A stretch of DNA of 64,000 nucleotides, taken from positions 124,001-188,000 of the forward strand of contig NZ_VCEK01000004.1 of assembly GCF_005862235.1 (NCBI RefSeq), in the 5' to 3' direction. Position 1 is the stretch's first letter, and each line of letters begins with the position of its first letter. The translations under genes were made by a program, and so were the position numbers. Below the pieces are notes generated by a model that was given only the letters and a program-made list of their open reading frames with translations, made no database searches and was not told where the DNA came from. Positions 55,374 to 63,752 of the stretch are shown here, piece after piece. This stretch comes from Saccharomonospora piscinae. GTDB lineage: Bacteria; Actinomycetota; Actinomycetes; Mycobacteriales; Pseudonocardiaceae.

Positions 55374-55379
55374 TACTCT
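55374..55379 (+). promoter_or_regulatory. -10 element of the NACHT gene
   Basis: TACTCT would start transcription near 55386, which leaves a 30-nt leader containing GAAAGG before the TTG at 55416. Confidence 0.4.
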
Positions 55380-55415
55380 TCGTTCTCCTCCGGCTACGCG
55401 GAACGAAAGGTCGCC

Positions 55416-57761
55416 TTGTCCAGCAACTTCGGTGCCCAGCTCCGGTCGCGGCGGCGCGAGGCCGGGCTGACCCAGGAACAGTTGTCGGAACGTTCGGGCG
55501 TCGGTGTGCGCACGATCCGCAGGCTGGAGACGGGGGAGCGGGCGGCACCGCGCACGAACACCGTCCGGCTGCTCGCCGACGCGCTCGGGCTGCCCGCCGC
55601 CGGTCGCGACGCGCTCCTGGCCGCCGCGCTGGGCACCGAAGCCCCCGCTGCGGAGCCCTCTGAGGCACCCCCGGTTCCGGCGGAGCCCGCCCCGGAGCGG
55701 GGTGCTCCCACCACCACGCCACACCGACCACGCCCCGCACCGCCCACCGCGCTGGCCGAGGCGCTGAGCGAGCTCGCGGCAGCGGTGGGCAGCCGCTGGC
55801 GTCGCGAGGAGGAGCAGCGCCAGGTGCAGGACCCGTTCCCCCTGCCGGTGCGGTGGGAGTCGGCGGCAGAGGATCTCAGCGACCACTCGGCCAACGTCCA
55901 CCGCGTCCCGCCCGGCGAAACGGCACCGCCCGTGGTGCTGCACGGTGGGCTCGCGGACGTGGCACCGGTCTACCGGGGCCTGCCGTCGGGCAGGCTCGTG
56001 GTGCTCGGCCGCGAAGGGTCGGGCAAGACCATCCTCACCCTGCGCCTCGCGCTCGATCTGCTGGCGGCCCGGGAACCCGGCGACCCGGTGCCGGTCGTGG
56101 TCGGGATGAGCTCGTGGGACCCGACGGCCCAGGCGCTGCGGGACTGGCTCACCGAGCAGCTGCTCCGGGACTTCCCGGGCCTCGCCGGAAGACACGGTGG
56201 GAGCACGCTGGCCGGCGCACTGGTCGAGGCCGATCTCGTGGTGCCCGTGCTCGACGGGTTCGACGAGATCGGGCAGGGCCTGCGCCGGACCGCCCTGCGC
56301 GAACTCAACGCCAGCCCGCTGCCACTGCTGCTGACCAGCAGGCCCGCCGAGTACGCCGACGCCGTGGCCGGTACCGACGTGCTCACCTCCGCCGCCGTGA
56401 TCGAGCTGCGGGACCTCGACGTGGCCGACGTGGCGAACTACCTGCCCCGCACCGCACGTAAGGCCGCCGACGGCGGCACCGTCTGGGAGCCCGTGCTGGG
56501 GCGCCTGCGCGAGTCGCCGCCGGATCACGCCGCGGCCACCCTCGCTGCCGTGCTGAGAACGCCACTGATGGTGGGGCTCGCCCGCACCGTCTACAGCGAC
56601 GGTCCCGGCCGCGACCCGGCGGAGCTGCTGGACAGCACACGCTTTCCCGACGCGGCGACCCTCGAAGCGCACCTGTTCGACAGCTACCTGCCCACCGTGT
56701 ACCGCGACCGGCCAGAACAGGCGCGGCGGCGGCGCTGGGACGGCCGCCGGGTGCCGTACTGGCTGGGCTACCTCGCGCACCACCTCGACCGGCTCGGCAG
56801 GCGGGACCTCGCCTGGTGGCAGCTCGCCGACAGCCTCGGAACGTCGTCGCGCATGTTCGTGATGGGAGTCGTGACCGGTGTCGGCGTGGGGCTGGTGGAG
56901 TGGGTGTTGTCGGGCATCATGGGCGTCCTCTATCTCGGCTCGGCCTACACCCCGGCACTGTTCTTCGGCGCCGAGTTCCAGGACGCGGTCCACGTCATGC
57001 TGGCCGCCGGACTGACCTTCGCGGTGATCCACGGCCTGGCGGTCGTGTTCGGCCGGGCGAACCTCGCGCCCCACCGTGCGCGCGTGCGCATTCGGGGGGC
57101 GCCCGCACGCGACATCGCGACAGTGCTGGCGCGAGTCCGGCTCGGCCTGCTCGCCGGGCTCGCGTTCGGGCTCGGTTCCGGGGTGATCTGGGGCGTCATC
57201 ACGTGGGTCGGGTCGGGCAGCCGCGAGTCGCTGCTGGCCGGGCTGATCAACGCCGTGGTGATGGCCGTCGCGTTCGCCCCCGCGGCGGGGCTGGCCTTCG
57301 GACTGGCCGCGACGCTGGAGAGTCCGCTCGACCTCACCTCCGCGGCCAGGCCGGGGGAACTCCTGCGCACCAACCGCGGCACGGTGCTCGGTCTGGTCGG
57401 ACTCGTGGCGCCGGTGTTCGGACTGGCCGTGGCGCTGGGAGGCGGAGCCGCGGTGGCCCTGTTGGAAGGCCCGCTCGGCACCTTGAACTACCGGTTCGAG
57501 CACGCACTGCTCTGGGGCGTGGTAGGCACCGTCGGCGGGGGCCTCGGCTACGCGCTCTGCCTGACGGCCTGGGGGCAGTGGCTGATCTTCGCGCGGTTCT
57601 GGCTGCCCCTGACCGGTCGGCTGCCGTGGGGGCTGTTCGCGTTCCTCGACGACGCCTACCGGCGGGGCGTGCTGCGCCAGGCCGGTGCCGTCCACCAGTT
57701 CCGGCACGCCACACTGCACGACCACCTCAGCCGGGTGTACCGGGAGCGAGAACGCTCCTGA
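55416..57761 (+). CDS. XRE-HTH / NACHT NTPase / multi-pass membrane protein
   Basis: The 781-aa protein joins an XRE helix-turn-helix (about 4-60, GLTQEQLSERSGVGVRTIRR), a Pro/Ala linker, a NACHT-type STAND NTPase and about six to seven membrane helices (480-730). The NTPase has Walker A GREGSGKT (198-205), Walker B VVPVLDGFDEIG (275-286) and LTSRPAEY. The tail GVLRQAGAVHQFRHATLHDHL recurs in actinobacterial NACHT-membrane proteins, as I recall them. NACHT proteins sense signals and oligomerise, and some bacterial ones block phage. No ligand-binding repeat or effector nuclease is seen. The TTG at 55416 follows GAAAGG; GTG at 55344 is upstream of the likely transcript start. Confidence 0.85.
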   Translation: MSSNFGAQLRSRRREAGLTQEQLSERSGVGVRTIRRLETGERAAPRTNTVRLLADALGLPAAGRDALLAAALGTEAPAAEPSEAPPVPAEPAPERGAPTTTPHRPRPAPPTALAEALSELAAAVGSRWRREEEQRQVQDPFPLPVRWESAAEDLSDHSANVHRVPPGETAPPVVLHGGLADVAPVYRGLPSGRLVVLGREGSGKTILTLRLALDLLAAREPGDPVPVVVGMSSWDPTAQALRDWLTEQLLRDFPGLAGRHGGSTLAGALVEADLVVPVLDGFDEIGQGLRRTALRELNASPLPLLLTSRPAEYADAVAGTDVLTSAAVIELRDLDVADVANYLPRTARKAADGGTVWEPVLGRLRESPPDHAAATLAAVLRTPLMVGLARTVYSDGPGRDPAELLDSTRFPDAATLEAHLFDSYLPTVYRDRPEQARRRRWDGRRVPYWLGYLAHHLDRLGRRDLAWWQLADSLGTSSRMFVMGVVTGVGVGLVEWVLSGIMGVLYLGSAYTPALFFGAEFQDAVHVMLAAGLTFAVIHGLAVVFGRANLAPHRARVRIRGAPARDIATVLARVRLGLLAGLAFGLGSGVIWGVITWVGSGSRESLLAGLINAVVMAVAFAPAAGLAFGLAATLESPLDLTSAARPGELLRTNRGTVLGLVGLVAPVFGLAVALGGGAAVALLEGPLGTLNYRFEHALLWGVVGTVGGGLGYALCLTAWGQWLIFARFWLPLTGRLPWGLFAFLDDAYRRGVLRQAGAVHQFRHATLHDHLSRVYRERERS

Positions 57762-57795
57762 CGCGCGGGTTCATCGGCATTTCATCGCTCCGGTC

Positions 57796-57801
57796 TAGCC
57801 T
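57796..57801 (+). promoter_or_regulatory. Candidate -10 element for the cutinase-like gene
   Basis: TAGCCT lies 35 nt before the ATG at 57836 and would leave a leader of about 28 nt with GGGGAGG. Confidence 0.35.
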
Positions 57802-57835
57802 CAGCCGCACTCGACCGGGCCTGGGGAGGACGTTC

Positions 57836-58780
57836 ATGCGAACCGTCACCACACGCGCGCTGACCGCGCTCACCGCCGTCCTGCTCGCGGGCCTCGGCGC
57901 GGTGGCCGGAGCACCGGGCGCTGGTGCCGCGCCCGTGCCGGACTGCCCGGCCACGATGCTGTTCGAGGTCGGCGGAGCGGGCGACGGGCAGGGACTGGTG
58001 TGGGACACCGTCAACGCCGCGCTCCCGGAGGCCGTCGAGGCCGAGAAGATCGTCTACCCGGCCGAGATGGCCCCGTTTCCCGGTCACACCCGGTCGATGG
58101 ACGAGTCCGTGGCCGAGGGGATGGCGACGCTCGACGCCGCCGTGCGCGACGTCCACGCGCGCTGCGCGGACTCCGACATCCTGGTGACGGGATACTCACT
58201 CGGCGCGCTCGTCGCGGGCAACGCACTGGAGGCGCTGGCCACCGACGGCGCCGTCGCCCCCGAGCGGCTGCGGGGCGTGCTCTACGGCGACCCCCGCAGG
58301 CCCGGCGATCCGTCGGCGGGGCCCAACGGCAGCGGCGACGGCGGTGCGGGCGGTGTGGCGACCACCATCCCCACGTTCGCCGCCGGCCTGACACTGGAGG
58401 GCCCCCGGCCGGACTACGGCGACGTGATCGTGCGGCAGGTGTGCAACCAGAACGACGGCATCTGCACCTCGGCCAACCCGTTCACCAACGCGCTGGCCTT
58501 CGCCAACGGCTGGGCCGGATACCTGGGCGGGGACCACCGCTACGACCTCGACCCACTCCGCGACGTGGCCTTGCCGGACCAGTTCCACCGGCAGAGCCCG
58601 AAGGTGCCGTACGGCCCACCACTGCCCCTCGACCTGCCCAATCCGCGCGAACTCGCGAACGGGAACCCGGAACTGTCCCGCCAGATCGTCGATCAGCTCC
58701 GCGACGGACTGCGGACCGCCCTGGGGCCCGCGTTGTGCGAGCGGCTCGCCGAGCGGCTGCCCTGGCTGGTGCGGCTCTGA
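57836..58780 (+). CDS. Secreted cutinase/PE-PPE-type alpha/beta hydrolase
   Basis: The 314-aa protein has a Sec signal peptide (about residues 1-31, ending GAGAA-P) and an alpha/beta hydrolase core with the nucleophile Ser in VTGYSLGALVAG. VRQVCNQNDGICTSANP and DHRYDL supply Asp/His candidates. Paired Cys suggest disulfides, as in cutinases. The mycobacterial relatives are lipases or esterases of the envelope. The ATG follows GGGGAGG. It lies 74 bp after the NACHT gene on the same strand. Confidence 0.85.
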   Translation: MRTVTTRALTALTAVLLAGLGAVAGAPGAGAAPVPDCPATMLFEVGGAGDGQGLVWDTVNAALPEAVEAEKIVYPAEMAPFPGHTRSMDESVAEGMATLDAAVRDVHARCADSDILVTGYSLGALVAGNALEALATDGAVAPERLRGVLYGDPRRPGDPSAGPNGSGDGGAGGVATTIPTFAAGLTLEGPRPDYGDVIVRQVCNQNDGICTSANPFTNALAFANGWAGYLGGDHRYDLDPLRDVALPDQFHRQSPKVPYGPPLPLDLPNPRELANGNPELSRQIVDQLRDGLRTALGPALCERLAERLPWLVRL

Positions 58781-58809
58781 CGCCTGGCCCGGTGCTGCCG
58801 GGAGCGGCC

Positions 58810-59061
58810 GTGGGCGCCGTGCTGGGAGTGCCGCTGTTCGTCGGCGCCCTGCTCGCGGCCCGGTTCCTGCGGGAGGGCCGCACGGCGCTCGGCCTGCTGT
58901 TCCTGCTGGTCGCGCTGGCGCCGCTGGCCTACGTGTGCTGGGATGCGCTCGGCGCGCGCCGACGCTCGCGGGGCGAGCGCACCGCGAGCCCGGCCTGCGT
59001 GGTGGCCGCCGTTCTGCTGGCGGCGGCCACCGTCGCGCTCGTCGTCGCGGTGTTGACCTAG
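58810..59061 (+). CDS. Small hypothetical membrane protein
   Basis: The likely 83-aa product has two to three hydrophobic segments (VLGVPLFVGALLAARFL, GLLFLLVALAPLAYVCW and a C-terminal VVAAVLLAAATVALVVAV) separated by an Arg-rich loop. The family is not recognised. The GTG at 58810 follows GGGAG, and an in-frame GTG at 58792 is possible. Its TAG stop overlaps the asnB stop on the other strand in the shared tetramer CTAG. Confidence 0.55.
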   Translation: MGAVLGVPLFVGALLAARFLREGRTALGLLFLLVALAPLAYVCWDALGARRRSRGERTASPACVVAAVLLAAATVALVVAVLT

Positions 59062-60986
59062 AGCTTCACCGGGTAGTGCGGCTCGGGCACGTCCGGCTTG
59101 ATCCGGTGCTCGATGAAGATGCCGTGCCAGATCATGAACACGAGCAGTGCCCACAGCCTCCTGCTGTGGTCGAGGGTGCCGTCGCGGTGCTCGTCCAGCA
59201 TGGCCAGCACGGCGCGCTTGTCGAGCAGCTCGTCGGTCTTCGAATCGGTGATGATCCCGCGGGCCCAGTCGTACATGTCGGTGCGCAGCCAGTGCCGGAT
59301 CGGCACCGGGAAGCCGAGCTTGCGCCGGTTCAGCACGTGCGCGGGCACGATCCCGTCGAGGGCCCGCCGCAGCGCGAACTTGGTGGTCTCCCGCGTGATC
59401 TTCTGGTCGAGCGGCACACTCGACGCGACCCGGAACACCTCGGAGTCCAGGAACGGCACCCGCAGCTCCAGCGAGTTGGCCATCGTCATCTTGTCGGCCT
59501 TGACGAGGATGTCGCCCCGCAGCCACGTGAAGAGGTCGACGTGCTGCATCCGCGCCACCGGGTCCCAGCCCTGGGAGAGCCGGTACCACGGCTCGGTGAC
59601 GTCACGGTGCCCGACGCCGTCGCGGAACGTCCGCAGCAGCGGGCGGAGCTGGTCGTCGCGGAACAGCCGGGCGTTGCCGTAGTAGCGCTCCTCCAGCGAC
59701 AGCGCGCCCCGGCGCAGCAGGTCCTTGCCCCGCGTGCCCTCCGGGATCATCGTCGACGCCTTGCCGATGAGCTTGCGGACCCCGCCCGGCACCTTCTCGA
59801 AGGGAGCGAGCGACAGCGGCTCGCGGTAAATGGTGTAGCCGCCGAACAACTCGTCCGAGCCCTCGCCCGACAGCACCACCTTCACGTGCTTGCGGGCCTC
59901 GCGCGCGATGAACCACAGCGGGACCAGTGCCGGGTCGGCCACCGGGTCGTCCAGGTACCACACGATGAGCGGAAGTGTGTCCATCATCTCCTCGGCGGAG
60001 ACGGTGCGGACCACGTGCTTGACGCCGATCGCGGCGGCGGACTCGGCCGCGACGTCCACCTCGGAGTAGCCCTCGCGCTCGAACCCGGTGGTGAAGGTGA
60101 TCAGGTTCGGGTTGTGCTCCTTGGCCAGCGCGGCGATGGCGGTGGAGTCGATGCCGCCGGACAGGAACGCGCCCACCGTCACGTCCGCGCGCATGTGCTT
60201 GGCCACGGAGTCGCGCATCACCTCCGCGATCCGCTCGTGCAGACCGGCCACCTGCGCGGGGCCCGACACCGGCTCGGCGCGGAACTCGGGGGAGAAGTAC
60301 CGCTCGGTCTTCAGCTCGCCGCCGGGCGCGACGGTGAACGACGTGCCCGACTCGATGCGGCGCACGCCCTGGTGCAGTGACTCGGGCTCCGGCACGTACT
60401 GCAGCGTCAGGTAGTGCTGCAACGCCGTGCGGTCCAGCTCCTCGGCCACTCCGAGCGTGGCCGACAGCTCCAGCAGGCTCTTCTTCTCGCTGGCGAACGC
60501 CACGCCGTTCGGGCCGGTCGAGTAGAACAGCGGCTTGATGCCGAACGGGTCGCGCGCGCCGAACAGCACGCCGCGTTCCGAGTCCCAGATCAGGAACGCG
60601 AACATGCCGCGCAGCCTGCCGACGGCGGCGGGGCCCATGTGGTGATAGGCCGCGACGATCGCCTCGGTGTCCCCCTCGGTGGTGAAGGTCGCACCGTGCT
60701 CGCGCGCCAGCTCCTCGCGCAGTTCGAGGTAGTTGTAGATCTCACCGTTGAAGTTGATGGTGTAGCGGGTGGGGTTGTCCTCGGGACCCCACGTCAGCGG
60801 CTGGTGGGAGTGTTCGAGGTCGATGATGGCCAGCCGGTTGAAGCCGTAGACGATCTCGCCCGAGGCCCAGGTGTCGGTCTCGTCGGGACCACGATGCCGC
60901 TGGCAGCGCAGCGCTCGACCCACGGCGTCCCTGGCGTTCGCCGCGTCTTGTTCACTGCCACAGACCAGTCCAAGCAGGCCGCACAC
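59058..60986 (-). CDS. asnB: Asparagine synthase (glutamine-hydrolysing)
   Basis: The 642-aa enzyme makes asparagine from aspartate, ATP and glutamine. The N-terminal glutaminase domain starts with the nucleophile Cys2 (MCGLLGLVCG) and has HRGPDETD and INFNGEIYNYLELR. The synthetase domain has the PP-loop FLSGGIDSTAIAALA. The GTG at 60986 must be the start because Cys2 follows; GAGAAGG lies upstream. M. tuberculosis Rv2201 lies next to ctaC in the same way. Confidence 0.96.
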   Translation of the reverse strand: MCGLLGLVCGSEQDAANARDAVGRALRCQRHRGPDETDTWASGEIVYGFNRLAIIDLEHSHQPLTWGPEDNPTRYTINFNGEIYNYLELREELAREHGATFTTEGDTEAIVAAYHHMGPAAVGRLRGMFAFLIWDSERGVLFGARDPFGIKPLFYSTGPNGVAFASEKKSLLELSATLGVAEELDRTALQHYLTLQYVPEPESLHQGVRRIESGTSFTVAPGGELKTERYFSPEFRAEPVSGPAQVAGLHERIAEVMRDSVAKHMRADVTVGAFLSGGIDSTAIAALAKEHNPNLITFTTGFEREGYSEVDVAAESAAAIGVKHVVRTVSAEEMMDTLPLIVWYLDDPVADPALVPLWFIAREARKHVKVVLSGEGSDELFGGYTIYREPLSLAPFEKVPGGVRKLIGKASTMIPEGTRGKDLLRRGALSLEERYYGNARLFRDDQLRPLLRTFRDGVGHRDVTEPWYRLSQGWDPVARMQHVDLFTWLRGDILVKADKMTMANSLELRVPFLDSEVFRVASSVPLDQKITRETTKFALRRALDGIVPAHVLNRRKLGFPVPIRHWLRTDMYDWARGIITDSKTDELLDKRAVLAMLDEHRDGTLDHSRRLWALLVFMIWHGIFIEHRIKPDVPEPHYPVKL

Positions 60987-61033
60987 GCCTTCTCACACAC
61001 CTTTTGTTCGTCAACGCCGGAGTCCTCAGTCGC

Positions 61034-61039
61034 AAAGTA
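61034..61039 (-). promoter_or_regulatory. Candidate -10 element of asnB
   Basis: TACTTT on the minus strand lies 47 nt before the asnB start and leaves a leader of about 40 nt with GAGAAGG. Confidence 0.4.
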
Positions 61040-61079
61040 TGCCGGGGAAGGCGGTGACGCCGCCGTCCCGGGTCTGGGC

Positions 61080-61085
61080 TAGAGT
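61080..61085 (+). promoter_or_regulatory. Candidate -10 element of ctaC
   Basis: TAGAGT would start the transcript near 61092, after the upstream ATG at 61089 but before the GTG at 61125. This supports the GTG start. Confidence 0.45.
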
Positions 61086-61124
61086 CCCATGCGTTGGAAG
61101 GATCGGGCGAGGAGGCATCACGGA

Positions 61125-62072
61125 GTGGGCGTTCCACAGCGCACCCGGGGCACACGACGGGGCAGGGCAGGCAAAATCGCCGCGCTCGGTGGCCTCGTCG
61201 CACTGACGGCGACCGGTTGTTCGGGCGAGGAGATCCTGCGATTCGGCTGGCCCGGCGGGGTGACGCCGGAAGCCGAGCAGATGCGCAACCTCTGGACCTG
61301 GTCGGTCGTGGCCGCGCTGGTCGTCGGCGTGATCGTGTGGGGCCTCATCTTCTGGACGATGGCGTTCCACCGCAGGAAGAAGGGCTCGACCGAGGCGCTG
61401 CCGAGGCAGTTCCAGTACAACGTGCCGCTCGAACTCTTCGTCGTCGTGCTGCCGATCGTCATGGTCTGCGTTCTCTTCTTCTTCACCGTGGTCACCGAAC
61501 AGTCGGTGCTCGCGGAGGAGGAGGACCCGGACGTGGTCGTCGACGTGACGGCGTTCCAGTGGAACTGGGAGTTCGCCTACCCCGACGCGGAGACGCCCGA
61601 CGGGCAGCCCGTCAACACGGTCGGCAGCTCCAGCGAGATCCCGCTGCTCGTGCTGCCCACCGACCGGCGGATCCAGTACAACCTGGAGTCCACCGACGTC
61701 ATTCACTCCTTCTGGGTGCCGGAGTTCCACTTCAAGCGTGACGTGATGCCGCACCCGGACAAGAACAACCAGGACAACACCTTCCAGAACACCATCGACA
61801 GGGAAGGTGCCTTCGTCGGCCGCTGCGCCGAGCTGTGCGGCAGCTACCACTCGATGATGAACTTCGAGGTCAGGGCGTTGTCCCCGGACAAGTTCGACCG
61901 CTACCTCGAACTGCGCACGCAGGTGAACCCCGAGACGGGCCAGCCGAACTCGGCGGCGCAGGCGCTGAGCATCATGCAGGGCGAGGGTTGCGACGAGCAG
62001 CTGTGCGACCCGTTCGCGACGACCACGAGCCCGTTCTCGACGGACCGCACGGCGCGCACCGCGTCCGGCTGA
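61125..62072 (+). CDS. ctaC: Cytochrome c oxidase subunit II
   Basis: The 315-aa CuA subunit of the aa3 oxidase has a lipoprotein signal with lipobox LTATGC. Two membrane helices follow (NLWTWSVVAALVVGVIVWGL and ELFVVVLPIVMVCVLFFF), then a cupredoxin domain with FQWNWEF and the CuA ligands in CAELCGSYHSMM. A Cys pair in GCDEQLCD is at the C-terminus. The GTG at 61125 has GGAGG 9 nt upstream. It heads a ctaC-ctaF pair divergent from asnB. Confidence 0.95.
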   Translation: MGVPQRTRGTRRGRAGKIAALGGLVALTATGCSGEEILRFGWPGGVTPEAEQMRNLWTWSVVAALVVGVIVWGLIFWTMAFHRRKKGSTEALPRQFQYNVPLELFVVVLPIVMVCVLFFFTVVTEQSVLAEEEDPDVVVDVTAFQWNWEFAYPDAETPDGQPVNTVGSSSEIPLLVLPTDRRIQYNLESTDVIHSFWVPEFHFKRDVMPHPDKNNQDNTFQNTIDREGAFVGRCAELCGSYHSMMNFEVRALSPDKFDRYLELRTQVNPETGQPNSAAQALSIMQGEGCDEQLCDPFATTTSPFSTDRTARTASG

Positions 62073-62120
62073 GCGGCGTCGAGAAGTGACCCAGCGATCG
62101 AGTAAGAAGGACACACGCTC

Positions 62121-62540
62121 ATGAAGGTCGAAGCCCGGGTTTTCGACATCGTCGCGATCTTCGGTTTCGTCGTCGCGATCATCTATGCGGTGCTCACCGG
62201 CAACATGACCGAGGACGGGGTCGAACCCATCGGTACGGTGGCGCTCATCCTGTCGGGTGGGCTGGCGCTGCTGGTCGGGAGTTACTTCCGGTTCGTCGCC
62301 CGGCGCATCGAGCCCCGGCCCGAGGACCACGAGGACGCCGAGATCAGCGACGGCGCCGGGGACCTGGGTTTCTTCAGCCCCGGTAGCTACTGGCCGGTCG
62401 GGGTCGCCGCCGCCGCCGCGCTGGCCGGTGTCGCACTGGCGTTCTTCCAGGTGTGGCTGATCATCGTCAGCGGTGTCGCGCTGCTCATCGCCATCGGCGG
62501 CCTGGTGTTCGAGTACCACACCGGGCCAGGCCACCACTGA
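62121..62540 (+). CDS. ctaF: Cytochrome c oxidase subunit IV (actinobacterial)
   Basis: The 139-aa protein starts MKVEARVFDIVAIFGFVVAI and has four membrane helices around an acidic loop (RPEDHEDAEISDGAG). This matches the actinobacterial small oxidase subunit encoded after ctaC. It stabilises the aa3 oxidase, which in this phylum forms a supercomplex with the bc1 complex. The ATG follows AGAAGGA, 48 bp after ctaC. Confidence 0.94.
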   Translation: MKVEARVFDIVAIFGFVVAIIYAVLTGNMTEDGVEPIGTVALILSGGLALLVGSYFRFVARRIEPRPEDHEDAEISDGAGDLGFFSPGSYWPVGVAAAAALAGVALAFFQVWLIIVSGVALLIAIGGLVFEYHTGPGHH

Positions 62541-62552
62541 CCGTCGTTTTCC

Positions 62553-62598
62553 GCACGAAGGGCGGGGTTTCCGGTTCGCCGGTCCCCGCCCTTCGTGC
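62553..62598. terminator. 15-bp perfect hairpin between ctaF and trpD
   Basis: GCACGAAGGGCGGGG (62553-62567) pairs perfectly with CCCCGCCCTTCGTGC (62584-62598). It lies between convergent stops at 62540 and 62611. A CGTTTTCC stretch precedes the left arm, which gives a weak A/U tract for the minus-strand transcript only. Confidence 0.8.
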
Positions 62599-62610
62599 GT
62601 CGTGCCAGGG

Positions 62611-63636
62611 TCAGGCGCGTGCGATCCAGCGGCCGAGCAGCTCGGCGGTGGCTCCGGAGTCGACGGCCGTTGTGGCCAGCTGTAGCCCCGCACGCAGGTC
62701 CTCGGTGAGGTCACCGGAGAACCCCGCGTACGCGGCGAGGGCGCCTGCGGCGTTGAGCAGGACGGCATCCCGAACCGGGCCCGGCTTGCCGTGGACCAGG
62801 TCCCTGACGACCTCGGCGTTGGCCGCCGCGTCGCCACCACGTAGTGCGTCGGGGTCGGCCGCCGGGATACCCAGGGCGGCGGGATCGACGGTCTCGGTGC
62901 GGATCTCACCGCCGGAGACGAGCCAGGCGGTGCTCGTGGTGGTCGTGGTGAGCTCGTCGAGGCCGTCGTCGCCCCGCACCAGCAGCACGCTGTGGCCGCG
63001 CCGGGCGTAGACCTCGGCCAGCACCGGCGCCTTGTCCGCGTAGGCGCACCCGATGAGGCCCGCGGTGGGTTGCGCGGGGTTGGTCAGCGGACCGAGCAGG
63101 TTGAACGCCGTCGGTACGCCCAGCTCGCGGCGAGGTGGCCCGGTGTGCCGGTAGGCCGGGTGGAAGGCGGGCGCGAAGCAGAACCCGATGCCGAGTTCCT
63201 CGACACAGCGCCGCACTTCCTCGGGCGTGGCCTCGATGGTGACGCCGAGTTCCTCCAGCACGTCGGCGGCGCCGGACTTCGACGAGGCGGCCCGGTTCCC
63301 GTGCTTCACCACAGGGGTTCCGGCGGCGGCGACCACCAGCGACGTCATGGTGGAGATGTTCACCGAGCCCTTGCGGTCGCCGCCGGTTCCCACGATGTCG
63401 ACCGTGCGTACGGCCAGCTCGACCCGGTTCGCGTGCGCCAGCATGGCGCGTGCCATCCCCGAGATCTCGGCGGCGGTCTCGCCCTTGGCGCGCAACGCCA
63501 CCGCGAACCCCGCGATCTGGGCCGGGGTGGCCTCGCCGGACATCACCCGGTCCATGGCCCACGCCGTGGCGTCCTCGGACAGGTCGGTGCGCTCGATGAG
63601 CTGGTTGAGGACGGTGGGCCAGGTGTGTTCAGCCAT
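62611..63636 (-). CDS. trpD: Anthranilate phosphoribosyltransferase
   Basis: The 341-aa enzyme catalyses the second committed step of tryptophan synthesis. It has DIVGTGGDRKGSVNIST for PRPP binding, VVKHGNRAASSKSGAADVLE, and FCFAPAFHPAYR in the hinge region. No other trp gene is adjacent, and its placement opposite ctaF and ctaC is as in mycobacteria. The ATG follows a GGAG 6 nt upstream. Confidence 0.95.
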   Translation of the reverse strand: MAEHTWPTVLNQLIERTDLSEDATAWAMDRVMSGEATPAQIAGFAVALRAKGETAAEISGMARAMLAHANRVELAVRTVDIVGTGGDRKGSVNISTMTSLVVAAAGTPVVKHGNRAASSKSGAADVLEELGVTIEATPEEVRRCVEELGIGFCFAPAFHPAYRHTGPPRRELGVPTAFNLLGPLTNPAQPTAGLIGCAYADKAPVLAEVYARRGHSVLLVRGDDGLDELTTTTTSTAWLVSGGEIRTETVDPAALGIPAADPDALRGGDAAANAEVVRDLVHGKPGPVRDAVLLNAAGALAAYAGFSGDLTEDLRAGLQLATTAVDSGATAELLGRWIARA

Positions 63637-63752
63637 GGTGGTCTCCGGGCCGCCGGGCGAGCGGCTCGTCCGGCGGGTCGTCTGCCGGGGCGCTGGGGCT
63701 CCGGTGAGTCGTGATCGTCACAGTTCGGGGCTTGTCGGGCCCCGGTTCGCGC

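Noticed and set aside
61089-61124. Upstream ATG as the ctaC start
   Set aside because: The -10 element TAGAGT at 61080-61085 would start the transcript after this ATG, and the GTG at 61125 has a well-spaced GGAGG.
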